Shown here: positions 11,512 to 22,880 of the stretch, in pieces
How the letters are laid out: every line of letters starts with the position of its first letter
Numbering within the stretch: the stretch's first letter is position 1
Assembly: GCF_037893015.1 (NCBI RefSeq)
Contig: NC_133666.1
Location: 653,098,957-653,162,956 of the forward strand
Origin: Macrotis lagotis
Taxonomy: Eukaryota > Chordata > Mammalia > Peramelemorphia > Peramelidae
Length of the DNA: 64,000 bases
Reading direction: 5' to 3'
The notes under the pieces: generated by a model
The model's database searches: none
The model's input: the letters and a program-made list of their open reading frames with translations, nothing else
What the model was told of the DNA's origin: nothing
Made by a program: the position numbers and the translations under genes

Positions 11512-12705
11512 ATTAAATGCCTATTGATTGATAATCATAAAAATATAAGACTGAGGGAGTCCTTTCAAGGCAAAGTTGACCACTTGTCAGGTATGTTATA
11601 GAAGAAATTCTTGAACAGATATGGATTTGAATTAGCTGGCCATTGGGAGTCCCTCCATTCAATCTCATTCTCATTTGATTAGCTTCAATGAGAGGAAATC
11701 CACTACTCCCAAGATACTCCTCTTTTGCACACCTCTAAACATTAGATATTTTTTCCTTTTAAGGAAACAAAATCTGGAGCTTCCATTGAGCTTGGGTTGA
11801 AAGACCTAAGTGACTGTCTTCTATTAGGGGCCTAAAGGGTTGTTAATGGAATGAAGATTCAGACTTATTCTGCTGGACCCCAAATAATAGACCTGGCACT
11901 AGTGGATGTGGACAAAGGAATATGGGTCATATTTTAAGAGAAGAAAGAAGTCCCCAACAGTGAGAAATCCTTAACAGGAAAAATAAAGTTCCATAAATCA
12001 AAAAATATTCATAACATTATATAAAATAGTAATACATAGTGCCCAGTCCATAGTTGGTATTTAATAAATGGTTATTGATTAACTAAATAGCTAGAAACAA
12101 AGTATGTGGTCAATACCATGATTGTTACCAGTAGGTATTGATGAGGTAAGATATTGTGCTAAGGGTTGAGATTACAAAGAAAGGCAAAAATAGGGAAGTA
12201 GAGGAACAAATTGTGCCATATTAAACACAGGAGATTGAGGTTTCCTTCTTGTAGAGAAGCTATGGGGCTTTGTTTCTTACTGTCATGCATAATAAAGACA
12301 GGGATTTTGTTTGAGTGGGGGAAGAACAGTGAGCTTGCCTTCCTAGTTTATCTTTTCTGCAGCCTCAGATTTATTAGCAGCTAAACCAGAGGGAAACTTG
12401 GGAGTAGCTGAGAGTATCTAGCCCTCAACTAGATAATTATCTGTAGCAGAAGGCTTTGATCTCCATGGAGACACAGGGATAAAAAAAGAAAGAATTTATT
12501 TTAGCCTGGGTGCACTCTGCCTGTTTTTTCTTAGCTGGCAGAGGTCAGAGATACAGCATTTATTGAGCACCTACTCTTTGTTTGGCACTGTGCTAAGTGC
12601 TGGGGAAACAAAGAGGGAGTTGGGGGTAGGGAGTAGGAAGAAAACACTATGCAAACAAAAAATATACCGAATAAAGTTGTGTTAATAACTACCACTTTAA
12701 AATTT
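11512..12705. other. No gene seen; L2/MIR 3'-tail remnants
   Basis: Short old remnants are recognisable at about 12,050-12,200 (tatttaataaatgg, tattgtgctaagggttg) and 12,555-12,610 (gcatttattgagcacctact), typical of L2/MIR-related tails. The rest is unassigned. Confidence 0.5.
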
Positions 12706-12708
12706 ATA

Positions 12709-12954
12709 GGACAGCTAGTGGATAGTGGTGGTGCTCTAGGTCTAGAATCTTCAGGATTTGAGTTCAAATTCAATTTCAGACACACCATCTGTATGACTTT
12801 GGGTAAATCATTCAATCTTCCTTTCCCCAGTTTCCTCATCTACAAAATGAGCTGGAGAAGGAGAAGTAAAATCACTCCAGTTTCTTTGCCAAGAAAACCC
12901 CAAATAAGATCACAAAGAGTCAGACATGACTGAAATGACTGAAGAACAATAATA
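12709..12954 (+). mobile_element. MAR1-type SINE with RTE tail
   Basis: A tRNA-like head (ggacagctagtggatagtg, ttgagttcaaattc) is followed by the RTE-type 3' part (tttgccaagaaaacccc, cacaaagagtcagacatgac, tgactgaagaacaa). The flanking duplication is ttaaaattta. The 3' part implies mobilisation by RTE, not L1. Confidence 0.85.
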
Positions 12955-13155
12955 ATTAAAATTTACAAAGCGCTTTACACACACAACCCTAAGAGGTAGG
13001 TGTTATTCTTATTCCCTTTATACAACTGAAGACACTGAGCCAGACAGAGGGAAAGTCCAAGGTTGAACCTGTCTGGGAAACATTTGAACTCAGGTCTTCC
13101 TGAATCTGAATCCCAGGGCCCAGGGCTCTATTCGGTGAGTCACCCAGTTGTAGAT
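12955..13155 (-). repeat. MIR-type SINE, old
   Basis: It reads antisense: acaaagcgctttacac, aactgaagacactgagcc, gaactcaggtcttcctg. Diverged, without a target duplication. Confidence 0.65.
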
Positions 13156-13261
13156 TTCTTCAGAAAGTAGTTTAATAGGCAAATATATTTGATATGATTA
13201 GTTGAAAGAACCAGGCATGATTAGCTTGAAGATTTTAAAATCTTATTTAAAAATATTTAAA

Positions 13262-13400
13262 ATCTTATTTTAGTTTCACAAATATCCTGGGAGGGAAGTA
13301 CTACTATTATCCTCATTTTTTCAGTTGAAGAAACTGAGGTAGACAGAAGTAATTTGCTTAAGGTCACACAGCTAGTCATCTCATAAGCTGATCTCAGAGA
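13262..13400 (-). repeat. MIR-type SINE fragment
   Basis: atcctcattttttcagttg, gaaactgaggtagacag and ggtcacacagctagtc are a MIR core in reverse. Confidence 0.65.
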
Positions 13401-13621
13401 GAAGGAATCTAGGTTAAAGAGGAACAGGAAAGACTTCTTGAAGAGTGTAAGATGTCCCCATCTCCTAGGACTGTTTTCTATTACACAACACAGGTATGCT
13501 TATTCAGAACACATCCAATTCTGAAACTTTCCAGAAAGCTTGAAGTATGGCATATCTATAATTCTATCTTCTGCATCCTGAGTAGGTCTTTTTGGTTGAT
13601 TTTTAAGAAACCCCATCTTTT

Positions 13622-13880
13622 GTGGCAGCTAGGTGGCACGGAGCACTGGCCCTGGAGTCAGGAGTACCTGAGTTCAAATACAGCCTCAGACACTTAATAA
13701 TTACCTAGCTGTATGGGGCAGCTAGGTGGCATAGTGGACAAAGCACTGGCCCTGGAGTCAGGAGTACCTGGGTTCAAATTTGGTCTCAAACACTTAATAA
13801 TTACCTTAGCTGTGTGGCCTTGGGCAAGCCACTTAACCCCATTTACCTTGCAAAAGCCAAAAAAAAAAAAAAAAAAAAAA
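13622..13880 (+). mobile_element. Dimeric SINE inserted as one unit
   Basis: A first SINE copy (13,622-13,712), cut after attacctagctgt, is fused directly to a second, full copy with a long A tail (13,713-13,880). A single target duplication aagaaaccccatctttt flanks the pair (13,605-13,621 and 13,880-13,896), and none lies between them. Confidence 0.88.
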
Positions 13881-15156
13881 AGAAACCCCATCTTTTGCTG
13901 CTTTGTCTAAAAGCTCTATATAAATCCAGAAAGGTTCTGTACCTTCCACTGGAGAGTGCATTCTGGCTACCACTAATAATGTTGCCCTTGGCGGGAACAT
14001 GGAGGCAAGGAAGGTCAAAAGGTATTCTATCCATGATTAAATTGCTGTAGCCTCCACTTGGCTGAAAATCTCAATAGCCTGTTGTAACCCATCTCAGTGT
14101 TTCTAGAACTCTACCATGAAACCAAGGAAGTAGGAGGCAGAGGTGAGAATATGACTCCTTATCTGAGAAAGGTTTTAGCCACTAGAAGATTGAGGCTAAG
14201 ATATAGTCTGAATTTCACCTCTAGTGGCATAAAATGAATGCCCCCAGTTGTCCCTTTTAATCATGGCTCCAGTTCTAAAAACCAGGGGGCAGAGCCAAGA
14301 TGGCGACATGAAGGGATCGAGTCTTAGGAGCTCTCTGATAAAAACTCCCAAACTAAGGACTCTAACTAAACTTTCCAGAGACAGAACCCACAAAGGGACC
14401 CAGTGAGGCAGTTCTCCTACTCAAGGTAACCTGGAAAAGAGCAAAAAGGCTCTGCTCCCCAGGGTCGGAGGGGTGGCCCGGAGTGAAAGAACTTCAGCCT
14501 CCCGGAGGCAGCCCCAAGGGCTGGGAGCCGCGGCTCACAGCAGCAAGGGAGTCTCCTGAGCTGCACCCAGGGGAGCACCAGCACAAAGTGGGGGAACAGC
14601 GGGGGACCTCTGCCAGAGCGAACATGTGGAGCCCAGCCCTCAGGGCACACAGCGAGCAGCTTGGTCTTTCAGCAGCCTAGACCCCGAAACAGAAGCAGGT
14701 GGAGCTGGTAAGCAGGAGCCCCCAGGGCATGAGCCCATCGAGCTGAGGGAGGGGAGTGAAGAGAGAGACTGCCCAGCTCAGTCCTCTGCCCCTGGAACAG
14801 GACTCTGGGGCTCTGACCACATTCAGATCCTGATCCCAGTCTAGGCCTCCCAATAGAACAACAGGGCCCCTCCACCTCGGCCCCATGGCAGAGGGGGGCG
14901 CTTATGGTCATTCACAGACCAGGAGGGAGGACAGAGCCTCACGCACTGAGACCCTTGTGGGAATGTCCCAAAAGCTCAGGAAGCACCCCAAAAAACAGGC
15001 TTAGGCTGGGAAAATGAGCAAAGAAACAAGAGGAAGACCATTGAGAAATATTTTGCAAATGAGCCCAAGAAGGATCAAAATACTCAGTCTGAAGATGAGG
15101 AAGCACAAGCTCCTGCATCTAAAGACTGCAAGAAAAAAAGAAATTGGGTTCAGGCT

Positions 15157-16096
15157 ATGACAGAGCTCAAAAAAGACTTTGAAAATCAAATGAGGGAGTT
15201 GGAAGAAAAACTGGGAAAAGAAAGGAGAGAGATACAGGAAAAACATGAAAATGAAGTCAGCAGCTTAGTCAAGGAAATCCAAAAAAATGCTGAAGAAAAT
15301 AGCATGCTAAAAACCAGCTTAGGTCAAATGGATAAAACAGTTCAAAAAGTTATTGAGGAGAAGAATGCTTTAAAAAGCAAAATTGGCCAGATGGAAAAAG
15401 AGATAAGAAAACTCTCTGAGGAGAACAAATCCTTCAGACAAAGAATAGAACTCAGGGAGATTGATGAATTTACCAGAAACCAGGAATCAATACTTCAAAA
15501 CCAAAAAAATGAAAAATTAGAAGAAAATGTGAAATATCTCATTGAAAAAACAACTGATATGGAAAACAGACTTAAGAAAGATAATTTAAAAATTATTGAA
15601 ATACCTGAAAGTCATGATCAGGAAAAGAGCCTTGACATCATTTTCAAAGAATTACTACAGGAAAATCGCCCTGATATTCTAGAAATAGAGGGCAAAATAG
15701 AAATGGAGAGAATCCACCAATCCCCCCCGAGAAAGAGATCCCAAAAAACCAACCCCCAGGAATATTAGAGCCAAGTTCCAGAACTCCCAAGTCAAAGAGA
15801 AAATATTACAAGCAGCTATAAGGACACAGTTCAAATTTTGTGGAGCCGCAGTCAGGATCACACAGGACTTAGCAGCAACTACATTGGAAGCTCGTAGGGC
15901 TTGGAATACAATATACCAGAAGGCAAAAGAGCTTAGAATGCAGACAAGAATGAACTACCCAGCAAGGCTGAATGTCCTCTTCCAGGGAAAAAGATGGACT
16001 TTCAATGAACCAGGGGAATTTCAAATGTTCCTTTTGGAATGGCCAGAGCTGAACAGAAGGTTTGATCTTCAGATACAGGACTCAGGTGAAGCATGA
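15157..16096 (+). pseudogene. L1/HAL1 ORF1, broken
   Basis: The first part is a long heptad coiled coil (MTELKKDFENQMRELEEKLG onward). It is followed by the RRM region (MENRLKKDNLKIIEIPES) and, in another frame, the C-terminal domain (NYPARLNVLFQGKRWTFNEP). One frameshift separates the RRM and C-terminal parts (near 15,700-15,770), and the natural start upstream is also out of frame. The product would have been an RNA-binding trimer. Confidence 0.88.
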
Positions 16097-16584
16097 AGAT
16101 TAGAGGAGAGGGGGGAAATATGAGGGACTTAATGAGGATGAACTGCATGTATAGAAAAATGATACTGATAATATTCATATCCATCTCAGTTAATAGAGCA
16201 GGTAGAGGGAGCTTTTATAGTTGAAGCACAGGAGAAAGCTGAATTCGAAGATAAAATATGGTGTAAAAATGGAGTCAATAGGAAAAAAAAGGAAATGGAA
16301 TGGGAGAAAGAAAAAGGAGAGGGGGAATAGTCCAAGATATTTCACATAATAAGATTTTTTTTATTACAATGAGTTATTGCAAGGATATGGAAGGCAGGAG
16401 GCAAGGGGGAATGAGGGAACCTTTGCTCTCATCAGAGATGGCTAGGAGAGGAAACAGCAAATATACTCAATGGGGTTTAGACATCTGGAGTAAGAAGGAG
16501 GGGGGAGCAGGGGGAAGGGGTGGGGATGTGAATAAAGGAGGAGAGGATGGACCATGGCGGGAGAGTGGTCAGATATAACACATT

Positions 16585-16742
16585 TTCTTTTTTACTTCTT
16601 GCAAGGGGCTGGGATTGGATGGCCTGCCCAGGACCACAGGGCCAGGTGGATTCTGGCCCTAAGGGGTGGTATGGGGGCTCAGGGCTTCTTGGCCCCAGGA
16701 TCAGTGATCTGTCTGCTGTGCCACTCAGCGACCCTACAGCAG
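16585..16742 (-). repeat. SINE-like segment 1 inside HAL1
   Basis: Reverse SINE order is recognisable (cttgcaaggggctggg, ggcctgcccaggaccacagg, ctgtgccactcagcgaccc), but the copy is GC-shifted and diverged compared with other SINEs here. No clear target duplication. Confidence 0.6.
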
Positions 16743-16934
16743 AGTCAGAGTGAAAGGAGAGAGAAAATATAGTACATGGTAGTGGAGAAATAAGAAAGGA
16801 GGGAGTTGCGATCAGCAATGGCAATGTTGGAAAAATATGGAAGTAACTTTTGTGATGGACTTATCATAAAGAATGTGATCCACCCATGACAGAGTTGTTG
16901 GTGTTGGAACAAAGACTGAAGCAGATTTTTTGTT

Positions 16935-17095
16935 ATTATTATTTGGGGGAGGGTGCAGGGCAAGTGGGGTTGGGTGGCCTGCCTGGGGCCACATAGCAGG
17001 GTGATCTTTTCAGTGTCTGGGTGTCTGGGGCCAAATTCGGATGCAGGTGCTCCTGGCTCAAGGGCTAATGGTCTGTCTGCCACCCAGCCACCCCT
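16935..17095 (-). repeat. SINE-like segment 2 inside HAL1
   Basis: Reverse SINE: gcagggcaagtggggttggg, ggcctgcctggggccacata, gtgctcctggctcaaggg, ctgccacccagccacccc. Short attatta-type repeats lie at both sides. Confidence 0.65.
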
Positions 17096-17129
17096 ACTAT
17101 TATTACTATTTTATTTTATTTTGGGAATT

Positions 17130-17285
17130 TTTTTTTCTTTTTGGTTTTTGCAGGGCAGTGGGGATCGGGTGGCTTGCATGTCACATGGCTGGGTGATTAT
17201 TGGGTTTACGAGGCTGGATATGGACTCGGGTGCTTGTGGCTCCAGGGCTGGTGCTTTGTCCACTGCGCCACCTGGCCATACCTAC
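17130..17285 (-). repeat. SINE-like segment 3 inside HAL1
   Basis: Reverse SINE: ggtttttgcagggcagtggg, gtgcttgtggctccaggg, tttgtccactgcgccacctg. The flanking duplication attattactatttt is seen before and after. Confidence 0.75.
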
Positions 17286-17974
17286 AATTATTACTATTTT
17301 TTTTATTTTAATTTTTCTCTCTCCCCTTTACTTTTTTCGCCCAAGCAAGTCATGGGGGAGGGGTATTTTGTTTACTTGTAAACAAGAATATTTTATTAAT
17401 GTAAAAAAAATTTGTACAAAATGAGAATAAAAATAAATTTAACTTTTAAAAAAAGTTCTAAAAACCAACAAAATAGAACTTGGGTCCTAATTCCATTACT
17501 CCTTGCTGGGACATCCAGGTGCCTCAGAACTGCTTTGAACATTCCAATAGATGGACTAGAGTGAAAGCATTTGCCAAGAATGTTATAATTACTCAAGAAT
17601 GAACGTGGGAACTTTGAAGTTGATCAGATTCTGTTGTAATTCCCACCATAAACGATGTGACTACATATCCAGCAGCATTATTTCCATGATTCTCTAGGCA
17701 GCTTCTGAATAACCAAAGTCTTGGTTCCAGGGGGAGTATGGTTGCAAGCCTGAGAGGAAAAAGGACATGTTGGACAGTTAGACCATCGAGGGTCAGGCTT
17801 GTATGTACTGTGTTGGCACCATGGTGCATTGCTAATATGAGAGGGGAACTATGTTCCAAAGGCCAAGAACTCTCCCTGCATCCAGACCATCACCTGTTTC
17901 CTAACAGTTCTGGAAAAGACAGTGACTATAGTAAATGTAATATGTAAGTCATGCCTTCTTCAATTCTGAAGGGC

Positions 17975-18035
17975 AGCTATTACTACGATGATGACAATGA
18001 CGACGACTACTACTACTACTACCACCACCACCATA
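17975..18035. repeat. Trinucleotide-rich tract (gat/gac/tac/cac)
   Basis: gatgatgacaatgacgacg is followed by tactactactactac and caccaccaccac, an imperfect triplet array. Confidence 0.85.
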
Positions 18036-18334
18036 TTGGGTGGTCCTGTAGTAATGAACCTAGAATCATAGGTCTCAATTTTTTTTAATCTCAAGGCTCC
18101 TTTAGACTCTAAAAAATTATTGAAGATCCCAATAACTTTTCCTTATATGAGTCATATATATATATATCAACATTTATTATTAGAAATTAAAATGGATAAA
18201 ATTTTAAATGTTAATTTAGTAATTGATTTAAAATAACAATAATAAAATATTACATACTAACATAAATGCTTTAATGAAAAATAATTTTTATTTCCCAAAC
18301 AAAAAAATTTAATGAGTGGTATATATATATATAC

Positions 18335-18339
<5 letters not shown>

Positions 18340-18378
<39 letters not shown>

Positions 18379-18402
18379 ATATATGTGTGTGTGTGTGTGT
18401 GT
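18340..18402. repeat. (TG)n microsatellite
   Basis: Two TG runs are separated by tatgtatatatg; the array abuts the T-rich side of the following reverse SINE. Confidence 0.95.
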
Positions 18403-18403
18403 A

Positions 18404-18549
18404 TTAGGTTTTTCCAAGGCAAATGGAGTTAAGTGGCTTACCCAAGGCCACACAGCTAGGTAATTATTGAGTGTCTGAGGATAGATTTGAACTCAGATAC
18501 TCCTGACTCCAGGGCCGGTGCTCTATCCACTGTGCCACCTAGCTGTCCC
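18404..18549 (-). mobile_element. A-tailed tRNA-type SINE
   Basis: Reverse orientation: taggtttttccaaggcaaat, ccaaggccacacagctagg, ctatccactgtgccacctag. It is inserted in the Charlie-type element. Confidence 0.9.
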
Positions 18550-18959
18550 TTTTTATATATTTTTACAGATTTCTCTATTGTTTGGCTTAATAGAAACTAA
18601 CTGGATTCTCTTATATGCTTCTGCATTTACTCTATTGTGATATATCATTTTGGTTAAAGTAAATGAAAAAAACTTAAGCCCAAACAATACAGACATATTG
18701 TTTGAAATGGGAGGAGTATTTTAATAGACAAATAATATCTTTGATATTATTATAAAAATAGTTTTGACTTGTCAGATCCCCTGAAAAGATTTAAGGACCT
18801 CCCAGAAGTCTTTAGACCACCAGTCTAGAAGACAGTAGCAAAAGGCAGACTCTAAAAGCATAAATGGCTGGTGCCCAAAATCGATATGGACAATAATCAG
18901 GTGGCATGAAATACAACAAGTCCATCAATGATGTGTCACCCAGAGAGAGCAAAGTGATA

Positions 18960-19140
18960 ATGGGAGGCAGTTGAAAGGCTCATTGGGTAGAACACAGGCA
19001 TCTGGGAGACTTGAGTTCAAATCCTACCTCAGACACTGACCTTGAGTAAGTGACTTAACCTGTTTACCTCAGTTTCCTCATTTGTAAAATGGAGATAATA
19101 ATAGCCCTTCCCTCCCAGGATATTTTTAAGGACAAACTAA
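18960..19140 (+). repeat. MIR-type SINE
   Basis: ttgagttcaaatcctacctc, gtgacttaacctgtttacct and aaaatggagataataatagc are the MIR/MON core and tail. Confidence 0.75.
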
Positions 19141-19149
19141 GGAAACATT

Positions 19150-19580
19150 GTTTCTTTTTTTCTTTGTGAATTTTCTTCTCTTTAAAAATTTTTATTTTCA
19201 GTTTCAAACTCTCTTCTTCCCTTCAATCCCTCCCCTATCCATTAAGAAGGTGGGAAATATAATAATCATTATACATATGAAGTCATGCAGAACATTTCCA
19301 CATTAGTCATGTTGCAACCCCCTCTCCAAAAAAGGGAAAAATAATTTATGGTGAATAACATTTTTCATCATGAGTCTTTTGGAATTATTGTGGATGATTG
19401 TATTAATCAGAATAGTTATATAGATCAGTTGTATCGATCACAGTATCAATCTTTTATGATAGATCATTACACAATGTTGCTGATATTGTGTACAAGGGTC
19501 TCCTAATTCTGCTCACTTTACTTAGCATTAGCTCATAGAAGTCTTCTCATATTTTTCTGAAGCCCTTACCTTGTAAAAGG
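19150..19580 (-). repeat. L1 3' end, antisense, old
   Basis: tttcaaactctcttcttccc, tgcagaacatttccacatta and ctaattctgctcactttact are reverse-strand L1 3'UTR and ORF2 C-terminus. Confidence 0.65.
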
Positions 19581-21660
19581 TGCTTTTTTGTAAAGTGCTT
19601 TGCAGATAGATATTAAAATATTATATACATTTAAGCTACTGTTTTATTGTGACATCACCAGAAAAACATCAGGGATCTAGTAGTCTCATGAGTATGAGTT
19701 ACTCTTAGGTTTTTATATTCCCAGAGAATATACCTTAGGGGCTAGAACTTCTGTCCTAGGGTCCCACTCTCTAATGAGTGGCTCCATTTCTTGGGTCACT
19801 ATTTTTGGAAAGCTCAGTCATGCCTCACTTCCCTCTTTCCACTTTAGCCCTCTTCACAGAAATTTCACTTGCTGCCAAATGTGGGTTATTCTTTCCTCTA
19901 CATCTACCTATTCAGTTCTAGAACTATAAATCAGGATTAAGTCATTTCTGTCTATGTTCCTAGATGGGCTATGTCACTCAATTCCCCTATATCTCAACCC
20001 ACTACCCCTTTAATTTTCTGAATTTAACTGCCCCAATAGAATGTAAGCCTTCTGAGGGCAGAGACTATCTTTGCTTTTGTTTTATGTAGTCCTGGGAATT
20101 AGTGCAATGCTTGGTGATAAGTAAACACTTAACAAATGCCTGTTTGTTCATTTATGTGAGCACCCCAAGCATGATCTCTATGTATACACACTCTTCCCAC
20201 TGATGGTATGCATATTTATGGTCAGAAGTGTTTTGTGTTTCTGGGAAGAATGCTGAAAACTTTCCCACTTTGCTATTTCATTAAATCCCTTTGCTTTGAA
20301 TGAATGTTGTTCTCTGACTGAACAGGAAAAAAAAGGTAAATGATCAGCAAGATCACATGAACAGCAAGATCACAAACTAGATGTTTTTTATAGTCTTAAG
20401 GAACTTTCAAATTTCCCCAAAATAAGAATTATTTACAGGAGGTAGACTAATTACAGCAATCTCTGTGGCACAAGATACCAAAAACTCTAGTAAGGTAACA
20501 AGCTGATGAATTAACAGAGAGAAGGGTAATCCCTAAAGCCCCAACCTCTAGTAGGGTGGCGGAACTCAACCTAAAGCTTTGTGCTCTGGAAGCCACCCAA
20601 TAATTTCTTTGCTGCCAAGTGAAGGAAGAAAGAGAAGAGCATAAGTGTCCTTTACTTGGGGCAGCACTCTACCAGAAAAGTAAATTCAGAGGAAACTTGG
20701 GCCAGGTGCAATTTAGGGAGGAGGGGAGCGGGAGAGAGAAGGGAAAATGGACAAGTCTGAAGGAAAGGAGACCCTCATCCAACTGAAGCCATTTCTGTTG
20801 AAAGGAGCAAAGATTGATAGCAGCAAAAGTGTATCTGTGTATGTGGGAGGAAATGGAGACAACTTTGAGTTTCAACCTGGATAGGATCTGCCATTGAAGA
20901 GGAAGGAATTAGAAACAGAAAAAACTCAAAAATTTCAGAAAGAAAATTCCATTAAAAACTTTGAGCACTAAGCAGATAAGTCAGCAGGTAAAATAATAAA
21001 AGAGAAGGCAAAATTTCTGAACAAGTACATATTATTTTAAACACTTAAGCTTAATAAGGCAGAGGATCCTCTGGATTCTCCTTGAAAGTTTATGAAAACA
21101 AAGTAGAATGTTCCCAAATGGTTTGAGGGCAAAACAAGAATTGTGAAAGCAAAATTTATGATCTGTATGGCAAAATAAATAAACAAATAAATACATATAA
21201 GTTAGCAGAATACAACAATTGGAATCCACATTAGAAAATCTTATCAAGGTGGAGGATGTAAGACGGAGGAGTATAGGTGGGTATTTTCTAATCCAAGAAA
21301 ATTTAAAAGGTCATCAGGAAAGGTCTGTTTCACTGTAGTGAAAGTGGAGCATGCCAGCCCAGAGGAGACCCTGCAAGACTGCAGCAGACCTGTGGGTGAC
21401 TGAATTGGCAACAGCAGCTTCTGGAGTACTAGGCTTACAGACAGGAAGGAGGTTAGACAACTGGTCTGAAGGAGATTTCGAAGGACCAGTTGTTAGCACT
21501 GGGTATGAAGCTGGTGGGAGGTGAAGTGACAGATTTTGTAAAAGACTGTGGGGGCTCCTCACACATGGAAAGAATTTGCATAGATCTTTGACCCAGAAGT
21601 GTGAGGGAATAAAACTTTATTCATAAATTACTACAGAAACTTAAAATAAAGAGATTGGGA
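19580..21660. other. No gene seen; L2/MIR tail remnant at about 20,035-20,150
   Basis: The remnant agaatgtaagccttctgagg ... aacaaatgcctgtttgtt is a common old 3'-tail repeat. The rest is unique-looking AT-rich DNA without conserved-looking coding text. Confidence 0.55.
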
Positions 21661-21664
21661 AGTA

Positions 21665-22880
21665 ACAAGGGCTTTCTTTTTTTAATAGAATTTTATTGGT
21701 ACCATTTTTTACATCATTTTTATTTGTTTATGTACCTTCTCTCCCTCCTCAAGTGATATCATTTTTTGTTTTTTAAAATATATTTTATTTTCCCCAGTTA
21801 TATTTGAGTTTCAAATTTTCTCCTTCTTCCACCTCATCTCCTCTCCTCCCCAATTGAGAAAGCAAGCTATTTCATATAGGTTAAAAGTTATTTCAAATAG
21901 CTATTTCATAAAGGTTATTTCATATAGGTTAAAAGTTATTTCATATAGTCATGCAAAACATTTCCATAAGAAAGTGAAAGCAAATATAGCAACACCCCCC
22001 CACCCCAACAAAAACCTCAAGATAAAGTTTAAAAAAAGTATGCTTCAATCTGTATTCAAACATCATTGGTTATGTCTTGGATCACAGCATTATTGAGAAA
22101 AGCGAAGTTATTCACAGCTGATCATCCTACAATATTACTGCTACTTTGTGTATAGTACATTTCCCATCACATCTGTTCATGTAAGTCTTTTTCATCATTT
22201 CTTTTTTTTTTTAGTTTTTTTTTTTTTTGCAAGGCAAATGGAGTTAAGTGGTTTGCCCAAAGCCACACAGCTATGTAATTATTAAGTGTTTGAGACCGGA
22301 TTTGAACCCAGGTACTCCTGACTCCAGGGCTGGTGCTCTATCCACTGCGCCACCTAGGCACCCTTTTTCATCATTTCTTATAGCAGAACAGCATTCCAAC
22401 CCAATGACATGCCACTATTTGTTAAGCCATTCCTCAACTGATGGGAATCCCCTCAATTTCCAATTCCTTGCCACAAGAAAGAGCTGTTAAAATATCCTTA
22501 TATGTATAGGTCCTTTTCCTTTCCATTTTTCACTTCTTCTGGAATACACACTTAGTAGAGACATTACTAGGTCAAAGAGAATGCATGGTTTTATAGCCCT
22601 TTTGCATAAAAAAGTAGCTCTATAAAATTGATTGAATGATTTCACAACTCCTCCAACATTGAGTCATTTTCCCTATATCCCCTCCAACATCTGTCATTTT
22701 CCCTTTCTGTCCTAACAGCTAACCCAAGGGTATAAGGTAATAGGTCAGAATTGACCTAATTTGCATTTCTCCAATCAATAATGAGTTAGGTCATTTTTTT
22801 TAATGTGGCAATAGATAGCATTAATTACCTCATTTTAAAACTTCATATCTTTTGATCATTTAGCAATTAAGGAATGTCTC
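21665..22880 (-). repeat. L1 3' end, antisense, with nested SINE
   Basis: Reverse-strand L1 3'UTR and ORF2 C-terminus: tgagtttcaaattttctcc, gttaagccattcctcaactg, ttgatttagcatttct-like text. A SINE lies at 22,204-22,362 and a local tandem duplication (catataggttaaaagtt) at 21,868-21,950. Confidence 0.7.
22204..22362 (-). mobile_element. A-tailed tRNA-type SINE
   Basis: A complete reverse copy with the perfect 17-bp duplication ctttttcatcatttctt at 22,187-22,203 and 22,363-22,379. Confidence 0.95.

Larger units (their letters stand above)
14285..17453 (+). mobile_element. HAL1 (half-L1) element, full length, with perfect target duplication
   Basis: The element starts gggggcagagccaagatgg (L1-type 5'UTR, to about 15,000), carries a broken ORF1 (15,015-16,096) and a purine-rich 3' region ending aataaaaataaattta and an A tail. 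ORF2 is absent. The 14-bp duplication agttctaaaaacca is perfect (14,271-14,284 and 17,454-17,467). Three SINE-like segments lie in its 3' part. It parallels the minus-strand copy at 325-3,818, which also has ORF1 and no ORF2. Confidence 0.85.
18067..18823. mobile_element. hAT-Charlie-type DNA transposon, non-autonomous, with SINE insert
   Basis: It starts cataggtctcaa and ends gaccaccag, decayed hAT-Charlie terminal repeats (consensus like CAGTGGTTCTCAA). 8-bp near-duplications cctagaat / tctagaag flank it. The interior (aacatttattattagaaatt, atagttttgacttgtcag) resembles a placental Charlie-related MER consensus from memory. A TG array and a SINE (18,404-18,549) interrupt it. Confidence 0.62.

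Noticed and set aside
14483-14911. Several overlapping open frames on both strands
   Set aside because: They lie in the GC-rich 5'UTR of the HAL1 element at 14,285.
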